DNA from: Metallyticus violacea
Taxonomy: Eukaryota > Arthropoda > Insecta > Mantodea > Metallyticidae
Length of the DNA stretch: 64,000 bases
Direction: 5' to 3'
NCBI GenBank assembly: GCA_030762175.1
Contig: CM060846.1
Location: forward strand, 306,872,512-306,936,511
A model generated the notes under the pieces. The model worked only from the letters and a program-made list of their open reading frames with translations. It searched no databases and was not told the DNA's origin. How positions within the stretch are numbered: position 1 is the stretch's first letter; the number at the start of each line of letters is the position of its first letter. The translations under genes were made by a program, and so were the position numbers. Shown here one piece after another: positions 49,079-61,413 of this stretch.

Positions 49079-49735
49079 ATACTTCCATATAAACTCTTTC
49101 CCACAATATATAAATTCTGTAAATTAATCTTACTTTTATATTGGCTTATATTCTACTTCTTAAGTCATCGATAATATGCAGTTAAACTTTGAATTGCGTT
49201 TATTATAACTTCTTTTTTTCTTTTTACTACTGCACATATTACTTCCAAATATATTCTATTACATTTCACTCCTTTTATTTATATTGTTTTATATCTATAT
49301 TATTCCATCTATCCCATTCCGACAATAAGCAATTAATATTTTGCTCAATTTTATTGTTTCTTTTTTGTAAATGACTCTGTACTATTACTAATCCACTTCC
49401 AACAAAATGCCATTATTTTAAAAGTTTGTGTTTGCCCGTATTCTACCACTTAAATAATTTGCTATAATATTTATTAAACTTTTGGAATTTATTCTACATT
49501 TAATTACCTGCTTACCACTACCTAAACAATTTCTCCGAATACCCTATTACATGTTTGTGCTTTTTAAACATTCGTTTAATTTTACATTAGCTTACTTAAG
49601 CTAAGTTATTTTCGACAATATACAACTATTTTTGACTAATTGTGTTTATACCGTTTTAATTTTAAAGTCGTATTTACTACTATGCAAACCATTTCAAAAA
49701 AAAAAAAAGTTTTACCGTTATTTCAAAATGTACTC

Positions 49736-49741
<6 letters not shown>

Positions 49742-49790
<49 letters not shown>
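49742..49790. repeat. (TA)n microsatellite in satellite array
   Basis: About 24 TA units. Confidence 0.95.
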
Positions 49791-49792
<2 letters not shown>

Positions 49793-50156
49793 CCATTTTC
49801 GGTTATTTACGTCATTTTCATGTGTAATAAGCATTGGCTAATTTTTATACTAATTTTAGTATTAATTTTCCTCTTACTACTACCTAAATTATTTCCAACA
49901 ATTAGTTATTGCGTTTTGATGGTTTTTTTTTTAAATCATTTCAGTTTTATATTTGCATATATTTTAATGTACATACAGCCAATTCCGATCACCTGCAATA
50001 AAATTTTGCCTCACACTTCTCATTCTTTATTATTTTTAATTTCCTATTCCCTATTTACAACAATATATTATTACGTTATTCTCCTTATACTTGCGTAATA
50101 TATTTATATTAACATATCTTTTATTTAAGCCATTTCTAAACAACACTAAGTTATTT

Positions 50157-50170
50157 TGGGGGGGGGGGGC
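50157..50170. repeat. Homopolymer G tract
   Basis: About 13 G inside T-rich satellite DNA; its length may be unreliable in assembly. Confidence 0.8.
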
Positions 50171-50476
50171 TCACATTTGTTATAATTTGCAGTTTCCAGT
50201 TTATTACTATATAAACCATTTCCAACAATATACTAATACCTTTCACTTTCGAACATATACACTTAATATCTTGCTCGCTTTCATAAGTTCTTATTTTATT
50301 TGTTATTGCCTATCTACTACTACCGTGAACGTGTGATTACGCTTTTATTTATATTTGACTTATATTTAAGCAGTTCAAAAGCATATGCAGATAGTTTCTG
50401 GGTCACTTTTATTGTAATTTTTATTTTACCCTGTTTTCAGCTATTACGTTTTAATCATTGTTATTGTACTCTACAA

Positions 50477-50792
50477 TTCTGCTACACCCAGGATCGGGAC
50501 ATGGCCTGCAGCATCAACCTCTGCTCCCTCTACCTCTGTCTTACGGCTTCATTGATAGAGGGCGGAATTGCAGGGGACGTGTAATCAGCATCCTGTCGTT
50601 CGCCTATTGCGTGATTTTCTGGATATAAGAACGCCAGACCTCCATCAGGTAGTTCTCAACTATCCTCATGAGGCGGGTGGACCTTGTAGACCTCCCTAAC
50701 TTATAATAATTCCCAAGCAGGTACCGGAAATCGAACCCGGATCCTCTCGACTAGCACTCAGGAACGGTAACCATTATACCAAGAAGGCGATC
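50477..50792 (-). mobile_element. SINE-C, tRNA-derived, in satellite array
   Basis: From 50790 downward the minus strand gives a tRNA-like head: TCTTGGTATAATGGTTACCG (A box), GCTAGTCGAGAGGATC and GGGTTCGATTTCCGG (B box). A body of about 230 bases, with GC content clearly above the surrounding satellite, follows. It differs from SINE-A and SINE-B. No clear target duplication was identified. Confidence 0.65.
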
Positions 50793-51424
50793 ATATATTT
50801 ATATTTGTCTCTCTTCCACTATCTAAGCCGTTTCGTATGCAATGAAATTTTAGTTCAATTTTATTAGACATTTCTAAATGATTTTCCATTTATTACCAAG
50901 TAAACCATTTCCGACAGCATGCTGTTACGTTTTCTCACATTTTAAATTTTATCTTATTTTGTACTTCCATATCTGCTATTATATACAGATCGTATCCAAC
51001 CATTTACAGTTTTCTTTTGGTTCTCTTTTATTATATCTTTTTATTTTTAATTTTTATTCATCATTATTTTGTGTATGTCCAATATACAATTGTATTTGGG
51101 TTATTTCATTTATATTGTTTTATTTTAATATTTGCTTATCTATTGCTATCTAAGCTATTGTCGATGTAATTTGTGTTTAATTTTTGTCTCATTGGTAGTA
51201 TTCTTATTTAATTTAAAACATTTATTAGTATCTAAAGAATTTTTACTTACACCGCTATTTACATTACATTATCTAACATATTTCTATGTGACAAAAGAGT
51301 AATAACAATTATGCTAAAAAAAAACTTGAGGAATACGTAAACCTTTATTTATTACACTAAAATTTCCACTTGTAATAAATTTATTTGTTTACAATACCCT
51401 CATCTATGGACAATATGATTTAAG

Positions 51425-51708
51425 TCTACCCTGGCGATGTAGTGGTAACCATACTTGCCTCCTAAACCCAAGATCGCGGGTTCAATCCCGGCCAGGATCG
51501 ATAGATATTTTTCGGACGTAAAAATCCCAAGTATGACTTCCTTCGGAAGGGAAATACAGCTGTGGGTTCGATGTCGTAGATTTACGGCATCAAGCCTGAA
51601 AGAAGAGGCCTCTGGGCAAAATTTATCGGTCGTTTCACCTGAATTGAATGGGACGCCGATAACCTGAGATGTTAATGAGCATCCGTAAATAAATCAAATC
51701 AACAACAT
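51425..51708 (+). mobile_element. SINE-A copy 4, full length, in satellite array
   Basis: A tRNA-Arg(CCT)-like head with CTTGCCTCCTAAACCC around the anticodon position and GGGTTCAATCCCGG as B box. The shared body and the end GAGCATCCGTAAATAAATC follow. The 11-bp duplication TATGATTTAAG lies at 51414-51424 and 51709-51719. This copy best shows the tRNA ancestry. Confidence 0.92.
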
Positions 51709-53304
51709 TATGATTTAAGATAAGATATTCACATTGTAAACACCAGAAAAGCTATAAGTTAAATATTGCCCCTGTAAACTGTGCTTTTACAAGAGGTGGT
51801 ATTTTACTATAATATACTTGTAAGTGCCAGGAAACTAGGCCTAAATATTTTAAAAATAAACTGTACACTAGGCTACTAACTCGGCCACTTTATGCATTAA
51901 TGGAAGTTAAATATAATAATACTAATTATATTTTTGCCTATCCTCTAACGTATCTTTTTCCTACCATATGTACCTTACTTTGGCGCATATTTATTATGTC
52001 ATTTTATTTCTATATTCATTCTACATAAATCATTACCGCCAATTTATTATTTTTTCATATATATAAGGTCTTTTCGTACGATATGCCATTTCGACCATTA
52101 TTTTTAGTTTCTTATAAACCGTTCCGAACAATAAGTTGTTAGAATTTACTTCTTATTTTAGTTTTATCGTGCTTTTATAATTGCGTATCATATACTAATC
52201 TAAGCCAATTCCATACTAATACTTAAACTCACACGAGAAGCTCAAGCCGGAAGCTTAAATAAATTTTAATGAACATTAAAAACCGACTTTTTGCCAATGC
52301 ACTCTATAATACTAACAATATTTCAGTACAGCTGTTAATATAGTGTTTTAACTATTTTTCTCTACTTATTTTATTTTCCTTAATTTATTTAGCCACAAGT
52401 AAATGCTGTTTTACTGACATAACTTGATTGATTGATTTATTGATTATATTTTGGTTCACATTTCCAAACTTTTTTATTTTTGGTTACCTATTCGCAACTA
52501 CCTAATCCATTTTCAACAATAATCAATTACGTTTTACTACTTATATTTACACAATCCTTTTTTATATTTGCCCAACTTCTACTATCTAAGCCATATCTAC
52601 ACTATATGCAGCTAGCTATTGGCCCATTTTTAATATATTCTTTCATTTTTAAATTCCATTTGCTAAAACTTAAACTATTTCCAGCAATATGCTGATACTT
52701 TTTACTCAATTTACTTATATTGTGCCATACAGTTATATATGTCCATCATGTATTATCTAAGCCATTTGCGACCATATACAGTCAATATTTAGCCCAATTA
52801 TTAAAATATTTTGTTTATAATTTCCTTTTTCTACGACTTAACAATTTAAAAAAACGCGCTATTACTTTTCATCCTTTCATAAATTTATCTAATTTTCATT
52901 TTGCCTATTTTGTACCATCTAAGCCAACTCCGGCCATAAACAGCTAAATTTTCCATTAATTATCTAATTTCTTATATTTCTATTTTTAATACTACCAAGA
53001 AAATTTTAGATATTATGCTGTTACGTTTTTACTTATTGTTTTATCTTTGTTCATAACTGCCAATCATGTTATATATATAAGCTAATTCCAACAACACTTT
53101 TATCTTTGTTTACTTATTATATACATTTTTATTTTTAAATCCCTACTCACCATTGGCTAATCCATTTCGACCATTATGCTATTATATTTTATTACTTTTA
53201 TTTTTATGTTTGCCCATTTTGAATATTTGAAGCATTTCTGATTCTATTCAGTTAGCATTTAACTTACGTTATTATACTTTTTTTGTTGCTTATTTACTAG
53301 TCGG

Positions 53305-53425
53305 TCATGGTGGTGTAGTGGAAACCATACTTGCCTCCTAAATCCAAGATCCCGCGTTCGACCCCGACAAGGACAGATGGATTTTTTCCGGCGTAAAAAT
53401 CCTAGGTATGGATGGCTTCCAGGGG
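53305..53425 (+). mobile_element. SINE-A copy 5, 3'-truncated at a transposon insertion
   Basis: Head GGTCATGGTGGTGTAGTGGA to AAAAATCCTAGGTATGGATGG, then abruptly into the terminal repeat of the DUF4817-type element. The SINE 3' body does not resume on the far side at 54813. Confidence 0.8.
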
Positions 53426-54812
53426 AGGGCTATTCAAAAAAAAAAAAAAAAAAAAAGAAAAGAAAAAGAAAAGGAACAGATTTCAAACATTTATTTATTC
53501 CAAACTACAAAAGATAGAAACACAATTCCGGCGTTCCTGGAAAGAGAAAAGTTCAATTTTCACTTTTTATGCATTCAATATGAGCACCATGTGTTACACG
53601 ACAAATATCCAAACGGTGGCTCATTTCTTGCCACACATGAATCAGCTGGTCTCTATTATTGAATTCAAAGCTTCAGCAATTCGATGTCGCAGACTTTCAA
53701 GAGCGTCAGGCATAGGGGGATAAAAACACGGTCTTTTACGTAACCCCACAGATAAAAGTCACAAGGAATGAGGTCTGGAGACCTGGGAGGCCACCGGCCA
53801 TGAAGTTGATCTTCTGCTCTTCATCTTCCAATCCAACGTCCTGTAATGGTGTCATTCAGGTAACGTCCAACGTGCTTAGAGAAATGAGGCGTGGCACCAT
53901 CTTGCATGAAGATGAAGTCATCTGAATCATCTTCAAGTTGAGGAAATAACCAGTTTTGAAGCATTTGTAGTTAGGTAAGTCCTGTCACAGTGTTTTCCAT
54001 GAAGAAGAAAGGTCCATAAACTTTGTTTACAGATATGGCACAGAAGACGTTAATCCTCGGTGAATCTCTTTCATGTTCAATAACTGACATAGGATTTTCA
54101 CTTGCCCAAATTCTAACGTTATGCCGATTAACTTTACCGGAAAGATGAAAAGTGCATTTATCGAAAAAAATTAATCGTTCAGAAAAATTATCTTCTTCCA
54201 TATCATCTAGCATGCTAATGCAAAATTCGTACCCTTTGTTGTGGTGGTCAGGATGCAATGTTTGCAATAACTGCAGTTTGTACGACTTCAAGTGCAGACG
54301 ATGTTTCAGAACTCGCCATACTGTTGGTTGAGGAATGTTTAGTTCCTTGCTCGCTCGTGCTGTGGATTATTTGGGCTCCTTTCGTAAACTGTACGAATAC
54401 GCTCGAAATTTTCATTCGATGTGCGTGGGCGTCCCGTGCTTTTCCGTTTGTAGATGCAACCATCTTCTACGAATTTTCGATGTCACTGGTAAATCTGCTT
54501 ATGCGCATGCGGTTGTTTATTAAATTGACGGCGAAAAGCACGTTGAACTCCAATAATGGATTCTAATTTTGCTAATTGCAGCACACAAAATGCTTTTTCC
54601 TGTTGTGTTGCCATTCATGGCAAGCAACAGCGCCAATGCAGCCGTGCATGACAAACAACAGCGCCAATGCGGCGGCGGTTTGAACTTCTACCTGGACGGT
54701 TCCAATTTTAAACGTTTGTCTTTCCAGGAACGTTGTAATTATGGTTCTACCTCTTGTAATTTGGAAGAAAAAATGTTTGAAATCTGTTCCTTCTTTTTGA
54801 ATAGCCCTGTAT
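53426..54812 (-). mobile_element. DUF4817-type Tc1/mariner-superfamily transposon, nearly full length
   Basis: The ends match as inverted repeats of about 90-100 bp. They share GGGCTATTC, GGAACAGATTTCAAACAT and CGTTCCTGGAAAGA. The minus-strand transposase reads, from 54600 down, KAFCVLQLAKLESIIGVQRA, FRRQFNKQPHAHKQIYQW and KSTGRPRTSNENFERIRTVY (helix-turn-helix). It continues with LIFFDKCTFHLSG (first Asp), FIFMQDGATPHFSKHVGRYL (second Asp), WPPRSPDLIPCDFYLWGYVK (third Asp) and PPMPDALESLRHRIAEA. Nonsense codons occur after IYQ, GLT and WIGR, and there is a frameshift near the D1 approach. It is dead, though the catalytic residues remain. The left repeat contains an expanded poly(A) tract. 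Confidence 0.85.
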
Positions 54813-56404
54813 TATCTTATTTTAATATTTGACTACTTTCTATTATCTAAGCCATTTCCTATTTCTACTTTCTCTTACCTAAGCTATTTCCTATTTCTGC
54901 CCATATGCAGTTAACTTTCCACCCACTTTCGTTATACTTTTTACCTTTAATATCCTAATTAGCACTACATCATTTCCAAGAATATGCTATTAAGTTTTAC
55001 TTTTTTGTTGATTTTTATTTTCATACCTATGTTACAGTATCCAAATCAATTGAGGCAACATGCAGTTAATTTGGTTAATTTTATTTTTAATTGCATATAA
55101 ATGATTTAAAAAAATTGCTCTTACGCGTTATTCATTTATTCAATTTAATCTTAGTTTATATTTGCGTATCTTCTACCATCTAAGTTATTTTCAATCATAT
55201 GCAATAAATGGTATATGTTTTATTTTAATAGGCTATTTAGTAGTATTAAGTACTTAAAATATCCTTTATGTTTTACAGATTTTAATCTTATTTTAACATT
55301 TTATTTTAATCTAACAATCTAAGTCAATCCATACCATGTACAATTAAAATTTGGCAAACTTATATTATGCCTTCATTTTTAGTTTTTTATTTTCTGCAAC
55401 CCAAACCACTTCCAACAATATTCCATACATGCACTTTTATCTATATAATTAAACATTTATATTTGCTTATCTTTTATATCTAATAAAATTTCAGCAGCGT
55501 GTTGAAATTTTCATCTACATTTATTTCATTTTTGCGTATTTTCTGCAATCTATACCTTATGCAGTTGACTATTTATTCATTTTATGCATTTTTATTCTAT
55601 ATTTTCCAAAATTTTACTATATAAAAATAAAAATTCCAACCGAATTATTTAACATATTACTTTATTTTATTATATTTTTTGTTTTTATTTACACCTAAAT
55701 GTTTCCTACAATAGGCACTTAAAATTGCTCACTGTATTGTGTAACTTTTATTGGTATATTTGCGGACCTTCTGATATTTAAGCTGTTTCCAATATTATGC
55801 CATTACATGTTACTCACTATAGTTTTAGTTTTAGTTTCAGTTCCCATTACCGGCAATATAGAGTTATCTTAACTTATACATAGTTTTAATGTTTATATTT
55901 TCTTTTCTAATGCTATATAAGACATTTCGAGAATATAGAGTTACCTATACTTATATACACTTTTTATTTTTATATTTATTAATTTTACTGTATACGCCTT
56001 TTTAGACAATATATACATTTTTGCTCATTTTACTTACGTTTTTTCATTTTTATGTTTGTCCATATTCCACTATCTAAGACGTTTCCGACAAAAATAATTT
56101 TTATATTTCCCTATATTTCACTCGTATATAATCCATTTGCTGCCGTATGCCGTTAGATGTTTGCTCATTTTTATTATTTATCTATTTACATCTGCCTATC
56201 TTTTAATATATAAGCTATTTCCGGCCATGTGCAGTTACATTTCAATTTATTTTAATTTTATTTCTTAATTTTAATTTTTCTATCTTCGAATATCTAAGCC
56301 ATTTCCGACCATAAGCAATTAGCTTTTTACATGTTTACGTTATGTTTTATCTTTATCTCTGCTTATCTTTTACTATCTACATAATTTCCATTTTATGCTG
56401 CTAC

Positions 56405-56457
56405 GACCGCCTTTGGTGCCTCAGTAGTAAAAATGGGCGTTAAACACCATTAAAAAA
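56405..56457 (+). mobile_element. SINE-B 3'-end module in satellite array
   Basis: GGTGCCTCAGTAGTAAAAAT, then GGGCGTTAAACACCATTAAA: nearly consensus, without upstream SINE sequence. Confidence 0.75.
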
Positions 56458-57143
56458 TTTGCTGCTTCTATTATTTATTAATGTATTTATGTTATATTTC
56501 CCTTTATTCTACTATTTAAGTCAATTGCAGTAATCTGCAGTTTTTGTACGACTTATAATATATCTCTACCTTATACTAAGCAATTTCCCTTCTTATGTTA
56601 TTATCTAGGCTAATCCCAACCGCGTGCAGTTACTATTTTTACACTTTTATGTATTTTTATGATTTTACTTGTCTTTTTTCTATAACCTATGCCATTTCCT
56701 ACAATATGCAGTTTCTTTTTATTCCTTTTATGTATAATTTTTCCTTATCTGTTACTAACTATGCCGTTTCCGTCTTTATACTCACTTTAAATGTATTTTT
56801 AATTTTTATATTTGCCTGTTTCCGTTCAAGCCATTTCGGTAGCATACAATTGATATATATTAAATTTTACATTTTCTTTTTCATATTTGCTAACCTTCAC
56901 TACGTAAGCCGTATACAAATAGAAGTATTTATTTATTTGCTCATTTTATTTATACTCATTATGTTTACTTACCTATTTTCTGGTACCTAAACTATTTCCG
57001 TCAGTATGCGGTGACTTTTTAAGGCATTATATTAAAATTTAAATTTTTATTATTGTATATTTTCTCTTATCTCAATCATTTCTGATTCTTTGCTGATACT
57101 TTTTTCCCTTAATTTATATTTGCTTATTTTCCACTATCAAGGA

Positions 57144-57655
57144 TAGCGGTTCTCAAACTTAACTCAAAGTTTGAAATCCTAAATTTGTTTTGTATATTTT
57201 TTTTAAAGTTGTTCATCACATATTTTAAAACATTTAAAAATACAAAAAAGTAATGCATTTTTCACTATTGTTTAATTATTTTTGTGTATCCATACACAAT
57301 AGTAATATTCATAAAAACATTACATTAAAAGTGTATAAATCACACAAAACATTAATATTAATAATAATTAACAATATATAATAGCACTTTACTCATTAAT
57401 TTTAATTCCTGAGTTGCATTTAGAAACTGTGACATATTGGGCTTAATGGGATAACTTTGTATTCTAAATTCTGATTCTACGTTTTCCAAGCTGTTTTTAT
57501 ACATTATTATATTTATTTAGATAAACGGGTGCATCGAATGGTTTTTCGCTCAAGTAAGTTGTTACGGAAGGTATCCCTATTTTTATGACTTTCTTTAATA
57601 CTCTGTTCAAGAATAAATTTTGTACTCTTAGCCGACTCCAGTTTGAAAATCGCTA
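57144..57655. mobile_element. hAT-type MITE inserted in satellite array
   Basis: A 512-bp unit that breaks the satellite pattern. The ends are TAGCGGTTCTCAAACT and, inverted, TAGCGATTTTCAAACTGG, close to the CAG-GGTTCTCAAAC ends of many hAT elements. Flanking ATCAAGGA and ATCTAGAT fit a mutated 8-bp target duplication of the satellite motif ATCTAAG. It has no coding content and an AT-rich interior. Confidence 0.65.
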
Positions 57656-58625
57656 TCTAGATCGTTCTTGAGCGCATGTAATTAACTTTTCCCCACATTT
57701 ATTATACTTTTCTTTTCGTACCTAGTTTCTGCTAAATAAACTATTTCCAATCTATCTACTAGTATGTTTAACTTATTTATGTAGATATTTTACTTTTATA
57801 TTATTCTCCCTTTTGTTATCTCTTCAAATTCCGACAGTATACCATTACTATTTACACATATTTATATTTTTTATTTCTATATTTGCAATTTTCTATTAAG
57901 TAGGCCTTTCATGGCCATGTTCTCTTACCTTTATATTCATTTTCGTTATATCGCATCCAGTTCTGTCCTTATGCAAGGACTATTTCACTCATTTTATTTA
58001 TATTAATTTTTTCTTTATTCTATTTATATGCTATTTCTTCTATTTTATTTATACAATTTATATGCGCATCTTTTTATATAAGTAATTTTCAACCAGTAGT
58101 TGTTTACAGTAATATTTTAATATTTTTCAATATTTTGCTATTTAGGTAATTAGCGGCATTGTACAGTCATTTTAATTTTTATATACTCTCATCAGCTGCG
58201 ATATAACAAGTTTTTGTCTTATGATGTTATTTATTTTGCTCATTTTCTTTAATTTTTTATAGTTGTCTACCTTCTGGAATCAGTGCCATTTCGAACAATG
58301 TGTATTTATTGTTTACTCATTTTATTTTTATATTTGACTATTTTAAGCAAGTTCCTGTAAATTCAGTTAGCTTTCTCTCACTTTTATTATATTTTTATTT
58401 GCCTGTTTTCCACAACATTAGCCACTTTCAAAAATATGCCATTACTTTTTACTGCTTATATTTATATTATTTTATATTAATTTTAATATTTTCTTGTCTC
58501 TACTATTAAAGACAATTCCGACAATATGCAATAATTTAGTCTTTACTCGTTATATTTATGTTTTTTTTTATTTTTATATTTGCCCAGATTGTATTATCTA
58601 AGGCATTTCCGGTTTTATGCTTTTT

Positions 58626-59523
58626 TAAGCAAAGCAATAAATATTACAGCTCATTACAGTTACGTATTTATTGTTTTCATTTGTTATTTTAACAGAAAAA
58701 TATGCTGGCAACAATCCCTTTCAACCATAATACATTTTTAACGCTTTTGTTACAATAATGCTTTCTCTCTCTCTCTCGATTTAGACAAAAATATCGGTCA
58801 CAACCAGTTACAATTTGAAAAATTTTATAATGCTCATGACCTCTGGGTTCCTTTTTACATCTCTCAAATTACAGTGGTATATTTTAATTGGAAGTGTACG
58901 AGTGCATGCACTATGATGAAATTTAATGAGAAAGAAACATTAACATAGTACACCTCAAACGCAATGTTTTAAGAGTTATATAATGTAATACAATATAAAA
59001 ACAACAAACATAAGGTGTGATCTTTAGCGGGATTAAAGCGCTGACATATTTTTAGTGCTGATCTTTAAAAATAAATAACAATTACTTTTAGTTATTGTTA
59101 TTTAATAGTAAAATACAACGATTATGTATCTAGCTTTCAGCTCGAGGTCGAGAAACTCTCTTACAGGATTGGATTGGTAGGGACGAAGGAAATTTCGGCG
59201 CTTCAGCCTTGTTCGTGGGCTGGCCGTTCGTATGTACGCCCCCAGTAAAGGCACCTCCAGGCTGAAAGGATGAGGTGAAAGAAACATCGGGCGGACGGAT
59301 CCAGAGGAGTTGAGACAAGGGCGTAGAAGGGTTCCCTAACATTGTTTTCAGATAGAACAACCCTCCAAGATGTTTGATTCTTCTAGAATAGCTATTTCTG
59401 CTTCCATAGCAGACCCCGAGGCAAAAAAATTCCAAAATGCAAGCAATCATCACATCACATATCATCAGCTCACCTTGGCGGGCACTTTCGTACTGCCTGA
59501 GCCAACCCGCTCGGTAACTCTGT
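58626..59523. other. Post-satellite stretch with a GC-richer island
   Basis: At about 59150-59510 base composition rises sharply, and a 111-codon minus-strand frame (59130-59465) contains TSSFQPGGAFTGGVHTNGQP. It may be a retroposon body: the minus strand near 59515 starts GTTACCGAGCGGGTTGGCTC, which resembles SINE heads. I cannot assign it. Confidence 0.35.
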
Positions 59524-59532
59524 GTTATAAAA

Positions 59533-59815
59533 TGTTCATTTAGGACGCTCTTTAGTATCTCAGATCATCAGCGTCCTATTCAATTCAGGACGAGAAATTG
59601 CCGATAAATATTGCTATGAGGCTTCTTCTTTCAGGCTTGAGGTTCTTTTAGTGCCATAGATCTACGACACAGGACCCACGGTTTTACTTCTCTTCCGAAG
59701 GAGACCATACTTAGGAATTTTACGCCCGAAAAATTCATCTAACCTGGCCTGAATTGAACCCGCGATCTTGGGTCTACGAGGCAATTATGGTTACTACTGG
59801 ACCACCAGGACCAAC
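59533..59815 (-). mobile_element. SINE-A copy 6
   Basis: A minus-strand full-length copy (GTCCTGGTGGTCCAGTAGTA head, GCGGGTTCAATTC B box). The 9-bp duplication GTTATAAAA lies at 59524-59532 and 59816-59824. Confidence 0.88.
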
Positions 59816-59824
59816 GTTATAAAA

Positions 59825-61402
59825 AGTGGACATTACAGACTTTTTGAGCTACAACTTTGAATAAACACTCAAACAGATTTATTGTGTGAATGAATGATTA
59901 TTATTATTATTATTAATTATTATTATTATTATTATTATTATTATTGTTGTTGTTGTTGTTGTTGTTGTTGTTTCAACACACATTACAATTGCAGATTTAC
60001 AATATTTACTCCTGATTTTAGTATATAATAGGGGTAACCATCACAAGTGACTGGCAAGCATAGGAGTCACAGTATACTGCAGATTCTTGCAGAATTAATG
60101 AGTCATATTCAATAATCTCTGTAAAATAACAGAGATGTGCTCCAAGCCATCCACATTGTGCGGGTCACCCAAAAGATAACGAGATAATGCATTCAAGTTA
60201 TGTTAATCAGTAAATTTACGATGGTTCATTTATATAGACAATATTTACTTATTTTACCTATAGAAATGACAGGCTAAAAAAAATAAGAAAATGGAATGAA
60301 ATTGTATAGCAGAATAAAAAAAAACCGCGAGGAGTATTAAAAGGTTCTTATTGTCGGATATATAAAATGTGTAATTAAATGTAATAAGAAAAAAGATTAG
60401 AGAAAAGAAAATGTAGAATAAGAAAAAAAGCATATCAGGAAAGTTTTTTTTTTCATTAGGAAGGGACGTAATATAAAACGTAGAAGGATAAACAAACAAA
60501 CAAACGCATTGAAGCAAACACAGGCTACTTACGGTCTTGAGAATTGAAGTACATATTTTGCATATGCAAATAAAGCACGGACAGTATTACTTTACAAGAA
60601 TTTTTAAATAAATTTAGGAGTGAGTGAAGGAAATAAATGCTCCGGGTAAGAGGGAGAACTATTTAAATGCTAAGAAACTGAATTTATGCAAACGCTTTAT
60701 TCACTTTTAAAAAGTACAAACATGCAAAATTATCATAAATTAGGACAAATTGTTATGATTCTAATTGAAAAGAAAGAAGACATTTGATTAAATAGCTTGC
60801 TATTAAATGATGATTACAAATATAGCCTGCTATTTAACAAGAAATGTTTTAAGTTTAGGAATACGTTAATAAAAGTGCTTTTGAAATTGAAGATAAGGAG
60901 ACATCTATTTTCCGATAAAATTCTGAATTGAGAGAAACAGAGAAACATGGAAGCATATCAAGCATTCATCGATATAGATAAAGTAATTAGAAGTAAGTTA
61001 TTTTGTAGTTCAATAATGAAAATTTTATGAGTTGAAGCTAAACCTTTGGTACATAAGAGAGAAAGATCATGTAAAAATGGAAGAATAGGGAAGCATAAAG
61101 ACCTGGAAATCAGCAAATAAAATTAAATACAAAAAAAAAAAAATTAAAGCAATGGATTTTATACTAATGAAGTAAAATACATAAAAAGGAATAAAAACAA
61201 CGGAACCATATTATATACAAAAAATCAAAATGTTAACCATTAACTAAAAGCCTCAGAAAAATTGTAATGAGTCTTTGAGGATTTGTGTGATTTTCTTTTG
61301 GATTAAAAAATATTCGAATATTTCTTAAATAAAGTATAAGTACATTTGGACTAAGAACTCCGGGCACCTAATCCTGATGAAATGAAGACAAAATGATATA
61401 CA
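59825..61402. other. A-rich stretch with (TTA)n/(TTG)n tract
   Basis: An ATT trinucleotide run then TTG units at about 59897-59972. The rest is A-rich on the plus strand with no recognised gene or element. Confidence 0.45.
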
Positions 61403-61413
61403 TATTACTAAGG

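Larger units (their letters stand above)
45554..58625 (+). repeat. Diverged tandem repeat (satellite-like) array, period ~170-178 bp, with insertions
   Basis: A pyrimidine-rich pattern recurs across about 13 kb. It runs: TTTGCC(C/T)ATCTTCTACTA, then TATCTAAGCCATTTCCGAC, CATATGCAGTTAATTTTTGG, CTCACTTTTATTATA, TTTTTAATTTCCTTT, a second half with CTAAACTATTTCCAACAAT and ATGCTATTACGTTTTACTC, and back to TTTGCC. Anchor motifs fall for example at 46185, 47241, 48651, 50820, 52585, 52756, 54841 and 56291. The two halves resemble each other, so the unit looks like a dimer of about 85-bp monomers. Copies are heavily diverged, except for a clear 178-bp duplicate at 46560-46860. Hydrophobic-looking forward frames here arise from T-richness. 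Confidence 0.75.

Noticed and set aside
51425..51500. tRNA-like cloverleaf start
   Set aside because: It belongs to a dispersed SINE with body, tail and target duplication, and stems are mutated. It is not a functional tRNA gene.
54258..54832. Plus-strand frames of 62-102 codons
   Set aside because: Antisense shadows of the DUF4817-type transposase.
49189..58509. Many forward frames rich in Phe, Leu, Ile and Tyr (up to 131 codons at 56595) resembling membrane proteins
   Set aside because: They lie in T-rich diverged satellite DNA, follow its periodicity and show no family motifs.
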